From NCBI GenBank assembly GCA_004297395.1, contig SCUO01000064.1, positions 1-64,000 of the forward strand: DNA of 64,000 nt. Direction: 5' to 3'. Below the pieces are notes generated by a model. That model saw nothing but the letters and a program-made list of their open reading frames with translations. It was not told the DNA's origin and made no database searches. The stretch's first letter is position 1; every line of letters starts with the position of its first letter. Shown here piece after piece: positions 55,141 through 64,000 of the stretch. The stretch comes from Chloroflexota bacterium (GTDB taxonomy: Bacteria > Chloroflexota > Limnocylindria > Limnocylindrales > CSP1-4). Both the position numbers and the translations under genes were made by a program.

Positions 55141-55269
55141 TCAGCGGGTCCAGGGGCTCCCGTATTCGAAGTTGTCGGAAGGGTCGGTGTTCCGACGCCG
55201 ATCCTCGCCAAGCAGGAAGCTGAGCAGCGAGAACAGCGCCAGGAGCCCGAAACCGGAAGAGGCGATCAT
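55141..55269 (-). CDS. 42-aa small membrane protein
   Basis: MIASSGFGLLALFSLLSFLLGEDRRRNTDPSDNFEYGSPWTR; own promoter and terminator signals. Confidence 0.55.
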   Translation of the reverse strand: MIASSGFGLLALFSLLSFLLGEDRRRNTDPSDNFEYGSPWTR

Positions 55270-55409
55270 GAGATGGGTACCTGTCGCGTGCCGAATGCCG
55301 TCGGATCGAGGCGCTCTCGGCACATCCCGATCCCGTGGGGTCGGGTCGCCTCGGCTCCCGATCCCGTCGCAGCGCAACGGGTCCCGGCATCCAATTGGAC
55401 CTTGCGAAG

Positions 55410-55440
55410 GGATGATAGCCTAACCTTGTTAGGTTGACAA
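55410..55440 (-). promoter_or_regulatory. Minus-strand promoter TTGTCA-N17-TATCAT whose spacer carries a DtxR/IdeR-like box; plus-strand TTGACA overlaps (Lrp/AsnC gene)
   Basis: Minus strand ttgtcaacctaacaaggttaggctatcat; AGGTTAGGCTA core matches the TTAGGTTAGGCTAACCTAA-type consensus at about 13 of 19 positions. Confidence 0.6.
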
Positions 55441-55468
55441 GCCGTATTGCCTAAGATATCGAGGTCAA

Positions 55469-55942
55469 ATGGCAGGTAAGAGTGGCATCGACCACATCGA
55501 CGCCCGGCTCCTGGAGCTGCTCCAGCTGGACGGCCGGCGACCCTACGCCGAGCTCGGGGCGGATGTCGGGATCAGTGGCCCGGCCGCCCACGAGCGAGTC
55601 AAGAAGCTCGAAGCCCGCGGGATCATCAGCGGCTACGCGGCCCGGGTGTCGGCCGAGGCGGTCGGCCTGGGCGTCCTGGCCTTCACCTGGGTCACCCAGG
55701 CCCCGGGGACGGTGGCGACGGACCTGACCGGTGACTTCGGCGCGGTGCCCGAGATCGAGGAGTGCCACCACATCACCGGCGAGGCCGACTACCTCCTGAA
55801 GATCCGGGCCCGCGACACCCGCGACCTCGAGCGCGTCATCCGGGCCGTGCAGGCCACCCGGCACGTCTTCTCGACCGAATCCGACGTCGTCTTCTCGACT
55901 GCCTTCGAGCGCCGCCCGATCCGCCCCGTCGAGCGGGGCTAG
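55469..55942 (+). CDS. Lrp/AsnC-family transcriptional regulator
   Basis: IDHIDARLLELLQLDGRRPYAELGADVGISGPAAHERVKKLEARGIISGYAARV. Confidence 0.93.
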   Translation: MAGKSGIDHIDARLLELLQLDGRRPYAELGADVGISGPAAHERVKKLEARGIISGYAARVSAEAVGLGVLAFTWVTQAPGTVATDLTGDFGAVPEIEECHHITGEADYLLKIRARDTRDLERVIRAVQATRHVFSTESDVVFSTAFERRPIRPVERG

Positions 55943-56121
55943 CCCCGGGGCTTGCGCCGCTCAACGACGACGCGGGCATCAGCCCGCCTCGTGCTCGTCG
56001 TGCATCGATGGGCGCCCAACCACGTTCCGCGGACCCGTCCATTCGACGTGCATGGCTGCGGGCCACGCTCGTCTGTGGCGGGGCCGATGCCTCAGCCGCA
56101 TGAGGACGCCGGAGTGGGCGA

Positions 56122-56439
56122 CTAGGAGTCCCCCGAAGGGGCCGGCCTGTCGTCGGCCGCGCCTGAGGCTCGTGGCCCCGGCGAAGCGACCGGATCCAGG
56201 CGATCCGGCGGCGGCAGCTGGCGGTATTCGCGGTGCTCGCGCAGGACGGCCTCGACCATCCGTGGCTCAAGGCTCCGCTCGCCGGTGCCGAGCCGGGCCG
56301 CGATCCAGCTGGCCTCTGCCGGCAGCTCGGCGTCATCGATGTCCTGGTCCCGGCGCGCCCCGTCGAGGAACACCACGGCCACGAGCCCGCCGCCGGCAAC
56401 CAGGCCGACGAGCAGCAGCCACCACTGGAACTCGGCCAT
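56122..56439 (-). CDS. Small single-TM protein, unknown function
   Basis: MAEFQWWLLLVGLVAGGGLVAVVFLDGARRDQDIDDAELPAEASWIAARL. Confidence 0.5.
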   Translation of the reverse strand: MAEFQWWLLLVGLVAGGGLVAVVFLDGARRDQDIDDAELPAEASWIAARLGTGERSLEPRMVEAVLREHREYRQLPPPDRLDPVASPGPRASGAADDRPAPSGDS

Positions 56440-56516
56440 CAGCGCTGGCCCCCGATCGGTCGCATCGGCGCGAGTCTACGGGGATCGGCGGGCGCGCGCC
56501 GGTACACTCCACGACC

Positions 56517-57620
56517 ATGATCAACTTCACCCCGGACCCGATCGCCATCCAGATCGGCCCGCTCCCGGTCTACTGGTACGGGATCGCCTATGCCGTCGGC
56601 CTGGCGGTGTCGTACTTCGTCCTGGTCCGGCAGGCACGGCGGTTCGGGCAGGACCCCGAGCTCATCGGCAACGCGCTCATCGTGATCGCCGTCGCCGCGC
56701 TCGTCGGCGGGCGCATCTACCACGTCATCGACCAGTGGTCGCTGTACCAGGACGATCTCGTCAAGATCATCCTGCCGCCGTATTCCGGGCTGGGCGTGTA
56801 CGGCGGCCTCGTGACCGGCGTCATCGCGTTCATCGCCCTCGTCCGGTATCACCGGGTCAATCCCTGGGTCTGGGCGGACATCGTGGCCCCGGCGCTGTTC
56901 ACGATGCAGGCGATCGGGCGGTGGGGGAACTTCTTCAACCAGGAGCTGTACGGTCCGCCGACGAACCTGCCGTGGGGCATCGCCATCGACTGCGCCCACC
57001 GGATCGGCGACCACGGCCTGGCCCAGTACGCCTGCAGCCAGTACCCGGAGGCGACCACGGCGTTCCATCCGCTGTTCCTGTACGAGTCGATCAGCGGGAT
57101 CGTCGGCGCCCTGTTCCTGATCTGGCTGTCGCGGCGGCGGCCCTACCCGCTTCGGCCCGGCGACCAGGCCCTGATCTTCTTCATCTGGTACCCGGTCGTC
57201 CGGTTCCTCCTCGAGAACCTGCGGACCGGGAACTGGGTGGTCGGCGGGATCCCGGCGGCCCAGATCATGTCCATCCTGTTCGCACTTGGGGCGTTCCTCA
57301 TCCTGCTGTACCGACATCGGCGCCCGATGCAGGACGAGCCGGCGACCGCCTCGCCGGAGCCACGCCGGAAGGCCGAGCGGGAACCGTTCGACGACGACTT
57401 CGACGACGACTTCGACGACGACGACGTCGACGAGGACGACGCCTTCGACGACGACGACGAGCTCGATGACGGCGTCGATGAGGCCGGGCCCGACTCGGCG
57501 ACCGAAGACGCCGAGCCCGACACCGCGACCGAAGACGCCGGGCCCGCGCCGACTACCGACGACGACCCGACCGCCGATCCCGGTGACCGGCGGTCCGCGC
57601 CGCCGGGCGCGATCGACTGA
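56517..57620 (+). CDS. lgt: Prolipoprotein diacylglyceryl transferase with acidic C-terminal tail
   Basis: INFTPDPIAIQIGPLPVYWYGIAYAVGL, MQAIGRWGNFFNQELYG; tail FDDDFDDDFDDDDVDEDDAFDDDDELDDG. Confidence 0.94.
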   Translation: MINFTPDPIAIQIGPLPVYWYGIAYAVGLAVSYFVLVRQARRFGQDPELIGNALIVIAVAALVGGRIYHVIDQWSLYQDDLVKIILPPYSGLGVYGGLVTGVIAFIALVRYHRVNPWVWADIVAPALFTMQAIGRWGNFFNQELYGPPTNLPWGIAIDCAHRIGDHGLAQYACSQYPEATTAFHPLFLYESISGIVGALFLIWLSRRRPYPLRPGDQALIFFIWYPVVRFLLENLRTGNWVVGGIPAAQIMSILFALGAFLILLYRHRRPMQDEPATASPEPRRKAEREPFDDDFDDDFDDDDVDEDDAFDDDDELDDGVDEAGPDSATEDAEPDTATEDAGPAPTTDDDPTADPGDRRSAPPGAID

Positions 57621-57629
57621 GCGTGCGCG

Positions 57630-58505
57630 GTGGGTGACGACCCCGCGCGGCCGCGACACGACCGCCCGCCGCCGGGCCGGGTCTCCCCCGAGGCCCTGGC
57701 TCGCGCCCGGGGCGATGCCCGCGAAGGGCTCGACTGGCTCAGGCGACAGCCCGAGGTCCGGGCCACGATCCAGTACCGGGCCGCCCGGATCCTGGCGAGG
57801 TTGGTGCTGTTCGGGATCTTCCGGTTCCGGATCCGGGTCGAGGGCCGCGAGCACCTGCCCCGCGGCGGCTACCTCCTGATCGGGGCCGCGCACCGCGGCT
57901 GGATGGACCCCTTTCTCGTGCTCCATGCCCTTCCGCCCGCACCGCGGGCTTGGTTCCTCGGCAGTGCGGCCTCGACGTTCTCGTCGCGCTGGCGCGAGCG
58001 GCTGATCCACTGGATCGGCGGCCTGCTGCCGGTCTGGCGCGGCGGCATCGGCATCGACCAGCACCTGCGAGCGGCGGAGGCCGTCCTCGAGGCCGGCGGC
58101 GTCTTCGTCCAGATGCCGGAGGGGACGGTCAGCGGTCCGGTTGGCCGGATCGGGCCGTTCCGGACCGGCGCGGCGCTCATCGCCCTTCGCACCGGTGCCC
58201 CGATCGTGCCGCTGGCGATGGCCGGGACCGAGGAGCTCTACCTCGGGCGACGGATGGCGGCCAGGGTCCTGCCGTCGACGTCGGCCTCGGCGCTCCTGGG
58301 CGAGACGTGGGACGGCGTCCTGGCGGAGCCCGGCAGCCGGGCCGAGCTCGACCTGGCCCGCCGTCTCAGCGACTGCCTGGCCGACCTCCTGGGACCGGTC
58401 GTCCTGGAGCTGCATCCCTGGACGGTCGATCCGGCCGGCCACCCGCGGCGCTTCCGTCGCCGGCTGACCTGGCTGTTCCTCGCCCCGGGGCGCCTCGACC
58501 GATGA
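57630..58505 (+). CDS. PlsC-like 1-acylglycerol-3-phosphate acyltransferase
   Basis: GAAHRGWMDPF (HX4D), QMPEGTVSGPVGRIGPFRTGAALIA, PIVPLAMAGTEEL. Confidence 0.88.
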   Translation: MGDDPARPRHDRPPPGRVSPEALARARGDAREGLDWLRRQPEVRATIQYRAARILARLVLFGIFRFRIRVEGREHLPRGGYLLIGAAHRGWMDPFLVLHALPPAPRAWFLGSAASTFSSRWRERLIHWIGGLLPVWRGGIGIDQHLRAAEAVLEAGGVFVQMPEGTVSGPVGRIGPFRTGAALIALRTGAPIVPLAMAGTEELYLGRRMAARVLPSTSASALLGETWDGVLAEPGSRAELDLARRLSDCLADLLGPVVLELHPWTVDPAGHPRRFRRRLTWLFLAPGRLDR

Positions 58506-58572
58506 CCTGGCGCGGCGGCGCCGCTATCGAGGGACGGGCACCGCGCCGGCGGACCGGGCTATCCTCCGCGCG

Positions 58573-60009
58573 ATGAACTACGCCGAATCCATCCTCGACC
58601 TGGTCGGCAACACGCCGCTCGTCCGGCTCAGCCGGGTGACCCGCGATCTCGGGCCGGCCGAGGGCCAGCCGCTCATCCTGGCCAAGCTCGAGGCCCTCAA
58701 CCCGGGCGGCTCGGTCAAGGACCGGATCGGGCTGCCGATGATCGAGGCCGCCGAGCGTGCCGGGCTCCTGAAGCCGGGGGGCACGATCATCGAGCCGACG
58801 TCCGGCAACACCGGCCATGGCCTGGCCATCGCGGCGGCCCTCAAGGGCTACCGCTGCATCTTCGTCATGGCCGACAAGCAGTCGCCCGAGAAGCAGGCCC
58901 TGCTGCGGGCCTATGGCGCCGAGGTCGTCCTGTGCCCCACGAACGTGGAGCCGGAATCGCCCGAGTCCTACTACTCCGTGGCGGCCAGACTGGCCCGTGA
59001 CATTCCCGGAGCCTTCAAGCCCGACCAGTACTGGAACCCCGAGAACCCACTGGCCCACGAACGGACCACCGGCCCCGAGATCTGGGACCAGACCGAGGGC
59101 CGGATCACCCACCTCGTGGCCAGCGCCGGGACCGGCGGCACGGTCTCCGGGATCGGGCACTTCCTGAAGGCGAAAAATCCCTCGATCACGATCGTGGGTG
59201 CAGATCCCGAGGGCAGCGTCCTGTCCGGCGACGTCGCCCGACCGTACCTGACCGAAGGAGTGGGGGAGGACTTCTTCCCGGGCACCCACGACCCGGCCGT
59301 CGTGGACCGCTGGGTCCGGGTCTCGGATCGTGACGCGTTCCTCATGGCCCGCCGGATCACCCGCGAGGAGGGGATCCTGGCCGGGGAATCGTGCGGCACG
59401 GCGGTCGTGGCCGCGCTTGACGAAGCCCGCCGGATCATGGCCGCAGACGCGGCGACCGCCATGGGCGCCACCGCGGCCGGCGACGCGGTCATGGTCGTGA
59501 TCCTGCCCGACGGCGGCCGCTCGTACCTCTCGAAGCTCTACAACGACGAGTGGATGCGGGCCAACGGCCTGCTGGCCACGACCGGCGCGATCATCCGGGT
59601 CGGCGACCTGCTCGCCGCCCGGCACCATGGCGCCGAGCTGCCCGACGTCGTGATCGCCCGGACCACTGACCGGGTCGGGGCGGCCATCGACCTCCTCCAG
59701 CTCTACGGGATCAGCCAGCTCCCGGTATCGCAGGAGGCTGAGGGCGATGCCCTCGAGGGAATCGTCGGTTCGGTGAGCGAGCAGGGCCTGCTCGATCGGG
59801 CCTACCGCAACCCCGAGATCGTCGAGCGAACCGTCGGCGAGGTCATGGACAGGCCCTTCCCGACGGTCGCAGTCGAGGCCTCGCTCGACGAGGCGTTCGC
59901 GCTCCTCGCCGGCGGCTCGCCGGCGGCGCTGGCCGTCCGGGGCGGTCGCCCGGCCGGCGTGATCACGAAGCTCGACCTGCTCGAGTACCTGGCCCACCGG
60001 GGAGGCTGA
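58573..60009 (+). CDS. Cystathionine beta-synthase / cysteine synthase with C-terminal CBS pair
   Basis: LVGNTPLVRLSRVTRDLG, LNPGGSVKDRIGLPMIEAAE, PTSGNTGHGLAIAAAL, C-terminal CBS repeats. Confidence 0.94.
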   Translation: MNYAESILDLVGNTPLVRLSRVTRDLGPAEGQPLILAKLEALNPGGSVKDRIGLPMIEAAERAGLLKPGGTIIEPTSGNTGHGLAIAAALKGYRCIFVMADKQSPEKQALLRAYGAEVVLCPTNVEPESPESYYSVAARLARDIPGAFKPDQYWNPENPLAHERTTGPEIWDQTEGRITHLVASAGTGGTVSGIGHFLKAKNPSITIVGADPEGSVLSGDVARPYLTEGVGEDFFPGTHDPAVVDRWVRVSDRDAFLMARRITREEGILAGESCGTAVVAALDEARRIMAADAATAMGATAAGDAVMVVILPDGGRSYLSKLYNDEWMRANGLLATTGAIIRVGDLLAARHHGAELPDVVIARTTDRVGAAIDLLQLYGISQLPVSQEAEGDALEGIVGSVSEQGLLDRAYRNPEIVERTVGEVMDRPFPTVAVEASLDEAFALLAGGSPAALAVRGGRPAGVITKLDLLEYLAHRGG

Positions 60010-60045
60010 CATCCTTCGGGGCCTGGGGTCGGCGGGCCGTGAGCC

Positions 60046-63000
60046 TCAGCCGGATCGCTCGCTCGCCCGCTCGGCGAGGGCCTCGGCTTCGGCCATCAGC
60101 GGGCGCGCCTTGAGCCTCGCGGCGATTCGCCGCACCCCGGCCGCGCGGGCTCTCGCCTCGTCGGGGCGACCGAGTGCGACGAGCGATCGACCCTCGCCGA
60201 GGAGCGAATAGGCGCGTTCCACCGGGCTGCCGAAGGCCCCCCAGTCCTGGGCTGTCGAGGCGTACAGGGCCTCGGCCAGGTGGAAGTCTCCCTGGGCCTC
60301 CGCGACCATCGCCCGACCGCTCGCCACGCACAGCTGGCCCCGCCAGAATGGCAGCTTCGCATCGCGCGGGGCCAGCTCCTCGGCGAGGTCGACGGCGTTG
60401 CCGGCCACCAGGATGCGCACGGCCACCGGGAGCTCCTGGACTCGCCGCGAGACGTCCCTGTCCCTGGTGATCGCCTCGAGCTGCGCGATGAGGGCCACCG
60501 CGCCGGATGTGTCTCCCAGGCCATGTCGCACCATCGCAGCGGTGGCAAGCGCCGGAACGAGGTCCTGGGGGTCCTCACCCGCCTGCGCCGGAGCAAGGTA
60601 GTCGCGCTCGATCGCAGCGGCTTCGCCCGCCCGACCCCGGAGCGCAAGCACCCGGGCCGTGGTTGTCAGGGCGCCCATGGAGACCCGGCTGGCGCCGTGC
60701 TCGCGATCCCACGCGATCAGCCCCTTCGCCGCTGCGAGCAGCTCATCCCAGGCGCCGAGCTCGAGCATCAGCCACTGCATGTCTGCCCGGACAGTGTTCT
60801 CGTACCAGGTGAGGCCCCGGCCGTGAGCGAACTCGGCCGACGTCCGCTTCAGCGCCAGCGCCGCGGCCGGTCCCTCCGTCAGCCAGATGGGATCAGCCAG
60901 GTCCGAGTATCCCGTGGCGGTTTCCCAGCTGAGACCCGTTTCGAGGCCGATTGCGAGCGCCTCCCGCATGTCGTCGATTCCTGACAGGTCGCCCAGCTCG
61001 AACTTGGCGATCCCGAGGTACTGGAGGGGCTGATTCCTCAACCAGGCGACCCCAAGATCGTTCGCGACGGCAAGCGCTTTCAGCGACCAGTCCCGACAGG
61101 CCTGGGCTCGTCCGCCCTGGATCTCGTGGGTCGCCAGTCGTGCGTAGGCCTGCACGAGCTCCTTGCCGGGAGTCAGTGCTTCGAGGATTCCGATCGCCGC
61201 TTCGACGGGTCGACGCCGATCCTCGTCGGATCGGCCCAGGCGCCAGCGAATGACGGACAGGGTGACCATCGCTTCACCTGCGCCTTGGCGATCGCCGTGT
61301 GCCTGGAGCTCGGCGATGGCCGCCTCACAGAGCTGCTCGGCCTCGACCAGCCGGCCCGTGTACTGCGCGACATCGGCGAGGCGGCTCAGCAGCCGGCCTC
61401 GTTCCGCATCGCCATCGGGGGTCAGGTCGAGAGCCCGCTGGAAAAACTGCTCGGCCTGGACGACGTCGAGCCGCTGGACGTGCTCGCCCGCGAGGGCCAG
61501 GAACCGCCTCGCCCGGAGCTCGAGCTCGCGCGTCTGGACCGTGTCCGCGGAACCCGCTGCCGCCTCCAGGGCTTGCACGGCGTGATACGCGATCAGCTCG
61601 GCATGTTCCGCGATGCGGTCGCCCGCAAGGCGCTCGATCCAGGCCGATGCGGCCTGGTGCTTCGTCACTCGGTCGCGACGTGGGATCTGGCCGTAGGCCA
61701 CATCACGGACGAGCACGTGCCGAAACGAGAACTCGCTTTGTCGCGTCACGGCCGAAGTCCGCCGGCGCCTCGCAACGTCGTTGGCGACGAGGCGATACAG
61801 CCGCTCCTCGACCTCCCGCTCATCGATCCCGGCCATCGCGGCCAGGGCCCCGGACCAGAAGACGTCGCCGACGACCGCCGCATCGGCCGCGAGGGCCTTC
61901 AGCTCCGGCGGCAGGGTGTCGAGTCGGGCCGCGATCACGGCGTGCAACGATTCCGGAATCGTGACGGCATCTTCTGATGCGCCTCGGCCGACGATGAGCG
62001 CCAGCTCGTGGGCGAACAGGGGGTTCCCGCCGGCTCGCCGAATCGTGGCCGGCCGGGGTGCCCGGCCCAGCAGCGCGTGCAGGATCCGCTCGGTCTCGGC
62101 ATCGCTCAGTGGCTCGAGTGCGATCGTGGCCGCATTTCGCTTGCCGCCGCCCCATCCCGGCCGCGCCTCGAGCAGCTCAAGCCTGGCCGTGCAGAGGACG
62201 AGCATCGGCACGCCGCTGGCGTGGCTGACGAGGTGATCGACGAACTCGAGGAGGGCCGCGTCGGCCCAGTGAATGTCCTCGAAGACGACGACGAGCGGCT
62301 CCTTCACCGCGATCGCCTCGAGGAACTGGCGCCACACCGCGAACGCCTGCTCGCGATCGCCGGATGCCGTCGCGCCTTCGATGCCGAGGAGCGCCGCCAG
62401 GCTCCGCTCCAGCCATGACTGTCGGGTCTCGTCCGGCTCGAGCCCGGCAATCGCCGAGGACAGCTTCCGGGCTGACGCCTCCGAGTCATCCGACTCCAGG
62501 ATCCCGGCGTGGGCCTTGACGACCTCACCGAGTGCCCAGTACGTCACCCCTTCGCCATAGGGCAGGCAGCGACCCTGGCGCCACGCGGGCGGGTCGGCCG
62601 TCCTGTCCAGCAGCTCCCGAAGCTCTCGGACGAGCCGCGACTTGCCGCCGCCCGGCTCGGCGGTGACGGTCACGAGCTGAACGGAGCTCTCGTCGCGGGC
62701 CCGGGCAAACGCCCGCTCGAGCACGGCCAGCTCGTCTTCGCGCCCGATGAGCGGTGCCTCGGGCGTGGCATCGGCCATGGCCTGGCGTCGCTCCGCGGCC
62801 ACCCACCGACCGGCGTCGTCTTCCAGGAAGTCGATCGCCGACGCGGTTGCGCGATGGGCCGCCGGCCCAACGATGATGGCGTCATCCGGCGCCGTGGCTT
62901 GCAGCTGGGAGGCCACGGCGAGGACGTTGCCGGTGACCGACAGGCCGGTGCGGTCGAGGGTCACGAGGGCCTCGCCGGTCTCGATCCCGATCCGGAGTCG

Positions 63001-64000
63001 GCGCGGCGCCCCGGCCATCGCATCTCGCAGATCCAGGGCGGCCCCGACCGCGCGCAGGGCGTCGTCGTCGTGGGCTCGTGGCGCACCGAAGATGCCGAGG
63101 ATCGCGTTCGCGAACAGCGGCTGTGGGGTACCGCCGTGGCGCTCGATCACCGAGCGCGCCCGCTCGAGGACCGGCCCGGCGTGCCGTTGGAGGTCCTCTG
63201 GATCCGTCGTCCCCGTCGCTGAGGCCTCGGCCACGAGCACCGTGACGACCTTGCGCTCCTGACGCGGGCTGGCACCTGCGCGTTGGCCGTCGGCCGGAGG
63301 CGCGAGTGCCGGATCGTGGGCCAGGATCTGTCGTTCCAAGGCCTGGAGCTGTGCGCCGGGATCGATTCCGAGCTCGTCGGCGAGGATCCGCCGTCCGTCC
63401 TGATAGGCATGCAGTGCTTCCGACTGGCGTCCGCTGCGGTACAGGGCCAGCATCAGCTGCGCCCGGAGCCGCTCGCTCAGTGGGTGTTGGCCCAGGAGGA
63501 GCTCGAGGTCGGGCACGAGCTCGACATGATGGCCAAGCTCGAGCTCGGCATCGGCCCGATCCACCTGCGCCACGAGGCGAAGCGCCTCGAGGCGCGCGAT
63601 CTCGGGTCCGGCGAATCGCTCGAGCCGGAGGTCTGCCAGCGGCTCACCTCTCCAGCCAGCCAGCGCATCGGCGAGGAGCGCGGCCCGATCGCCGGGATCG
63701 GTCATGGTCCGGGCCGCCCTCAACGCCGATTCGAATCGATCGAGGTCGAGCTCCCCCGCCTTCACCTCGAGCCGATAGCCGCCGCGCTCGGTCCGCACCC
63801 GACCGAGGCCCAGGAGCTTGCGCAGCCCCGACACGTGGCCGTGAAGGGCCTTCGCCGCGGTGTTCGGCGGTTCGTCGCCCCACAACGCTTCGATCAGGCC
63901 ATCGGTCCCGATTGGCTCATTGGGGTGGAGCAGGAGCAATCCGAGCAGGGCGCGCTGCTTGGGCCGACGAGGCGCAACGTCGCGCCCTTCGTCGAGCGCC
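60046..64000 (-). CDS. BTAD/SARP-like regulator with cyclase-homology-like, AAA ATPase and TPR-like regions (N-terminus beyond window)
   Basis: RDVAPRRPKQRALLGLLLLHPNEPIGTDGLIEALWGDEPPNTAAKALHGHVSGLRKLLG (BTAD context); QERKVVTVLVAEASA...RLRIGIETGEAL; VTAEPGGGKSRLVREL Walker A; helical repeats. Confidence 0.87.
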   Translation of the reverse strand, partial: ALDEGRDVAPRRPKQRALLGLLLLHPNEPIGTDGLIEALWGDEPPNTAAKALHGHVSGLRKLLGLGRVRTERGGYRLEVKAGELDLDRFESALRAARTMTDPGDRAALLADALAGWRGEPLADLRLERFAGPEIARLEALRLVAQVDRADAELELGHHVELVPDLELLLGQHPLSERLRAQLMLALYRSGRQSEALHAYQDGRRILADELGIDPGAQLQALERQILAHDPALAPPADGQRAGASPRQERKVVTVLVAEASATGTTDPEDLQRHAGPVLERARSVIERHGGTPQPLFANAILGIFGAPRAHDDDALRAVGAALDLRDAMAGAPRRLRIGIETGEALVTLDRTGLSVTGNVLAVASQLQATAPDDAIIVGPAAHRATASAIDFLEDDAGRWVAAERRQAMADATPEAPLIGREDELAVLERAFARARDESSVQLVTVTAEPGGGKSRLVRELRELLDRTADPPAWRQGRCLPYGEGVTYWALGEVVKAHAGILESDDSEASARKLSSAIAGLEPDETRQSWLERSLAALLGIEGATASGDREQAFAVWRQFLEAIAVKEPLVVVFEDIHWADAALLEFVDHLVSHASGVPMLVLCTARLELLEARPGWGGGKRNAATIALEPLSDAETERILHALLGRAPRPATIRRAGGNPLFAHELALIVGRGASEDAVTIPESLHAVIAARLDTLPPELKALAADAAVVGDVFWSGALAAMAGIDEREVEERLYRLVANDVARRRRTSAVTRQSEFSFRHVLVRDVAYGQIPRRDRVTKHQAASAWIERLAGDRIAEHAELIAYHAVQALEAAAGSADTVQTRELELRARRFLALAGEHVQRLDVVQAEQFFQRALDLTPDGDAERGRLLSRLADVAQYTGRLVEAEQLCEAAIAELQAHGDRQGAGEAMVTLSVIRWRLGRSDEDRRRPVEAAIGILEALTPGKELVQAYARLATHEIQGGRAQACRDWSLKALAVANDLGVAWLRNQPLQYLGIAKFELGDLSGIDDMREALAIGLETGLSWETATGYSDLADPIWLTEGPAAALALKRTSAEFAHGRGLTWYENTVRADMQWLMLELGAWDELLAAAKGLIAWDREHGASRVSMGALTTTARVLALRGRAGEAAAIERDYLAPAQAGEDPQDLVPALATAAMVRHGLGDTSGAVALIAQLEAITRDRDVSRRVQELPVAVRILVAGNAVDLAEELAPRDAKLPFWRGQLCVASGRAMVAEAQGDFHLAEALYASTAQDWGAFGSPVERAYSLLGEGRSLVALGRPDEARARAAGVRRIAARLKARPLMAEAEALAERASERSG

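Overview
The window is a roughly 70% GC bacterial chromosome segment. Gene style and content suggest Chloroflexota or a similar lineage, but that is inference. It is densely coding, with about 62 supportable genes and no tRNA, rRNA, IS element, prophage or CRISPR array that I could recognise. Main blocks: (1) group 3b-type [NiFe] (sulf)hydrogenase end plus maturation protease; (2) split NifJ-type pyruvate:ferredoxin oxidoreductase with a CBS-pair gene overlapping both halves; (3) PAS/EAL protein and ECF sigma/anti-sigma-like pairs; (4) four-gene 2-oxoacid:ferredoxin oxidoreductase (KOR/VOR-like), then hypC-like, EamA and DUF6390-like genes; (5) ArsR-DsrE-TusA-DsrE2-TusA-SQR sulfur-trafficking cluster behind a 20-bp perfect palindrome; (6) MMPL/TetR, PTE-like, BBE-like and YcaQ-like genes; (7) two aminoglycoside-acetyltransferase-family genes, AAC(2')-I-like and Eis-like; (8) sufB-sufD-Rieske; (9) Er-VIT1-type ferritin/iron transporter; (10) lgt, plsC and CBS-domain cysteine synthase; (11) a BTAD/AAA regulator truncated by the window end. 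The most notable anomalies are a ~315-bp low-GC, differently codon-biased patch inside sufB that covers the known EG|CTAP intein insertion site; a split PFOR with an embedded CBS sensor gene; a 42-aa membrane sORF with a DtxR/IdeR-like box in its promoter spacer; a paired WYL-regulator operator plus sORF; and a recurrent TANNNT-N6-8-ATG layout implying many leaderless mRNAs. All coordinates and counts are from reading by eye. No searches were run.
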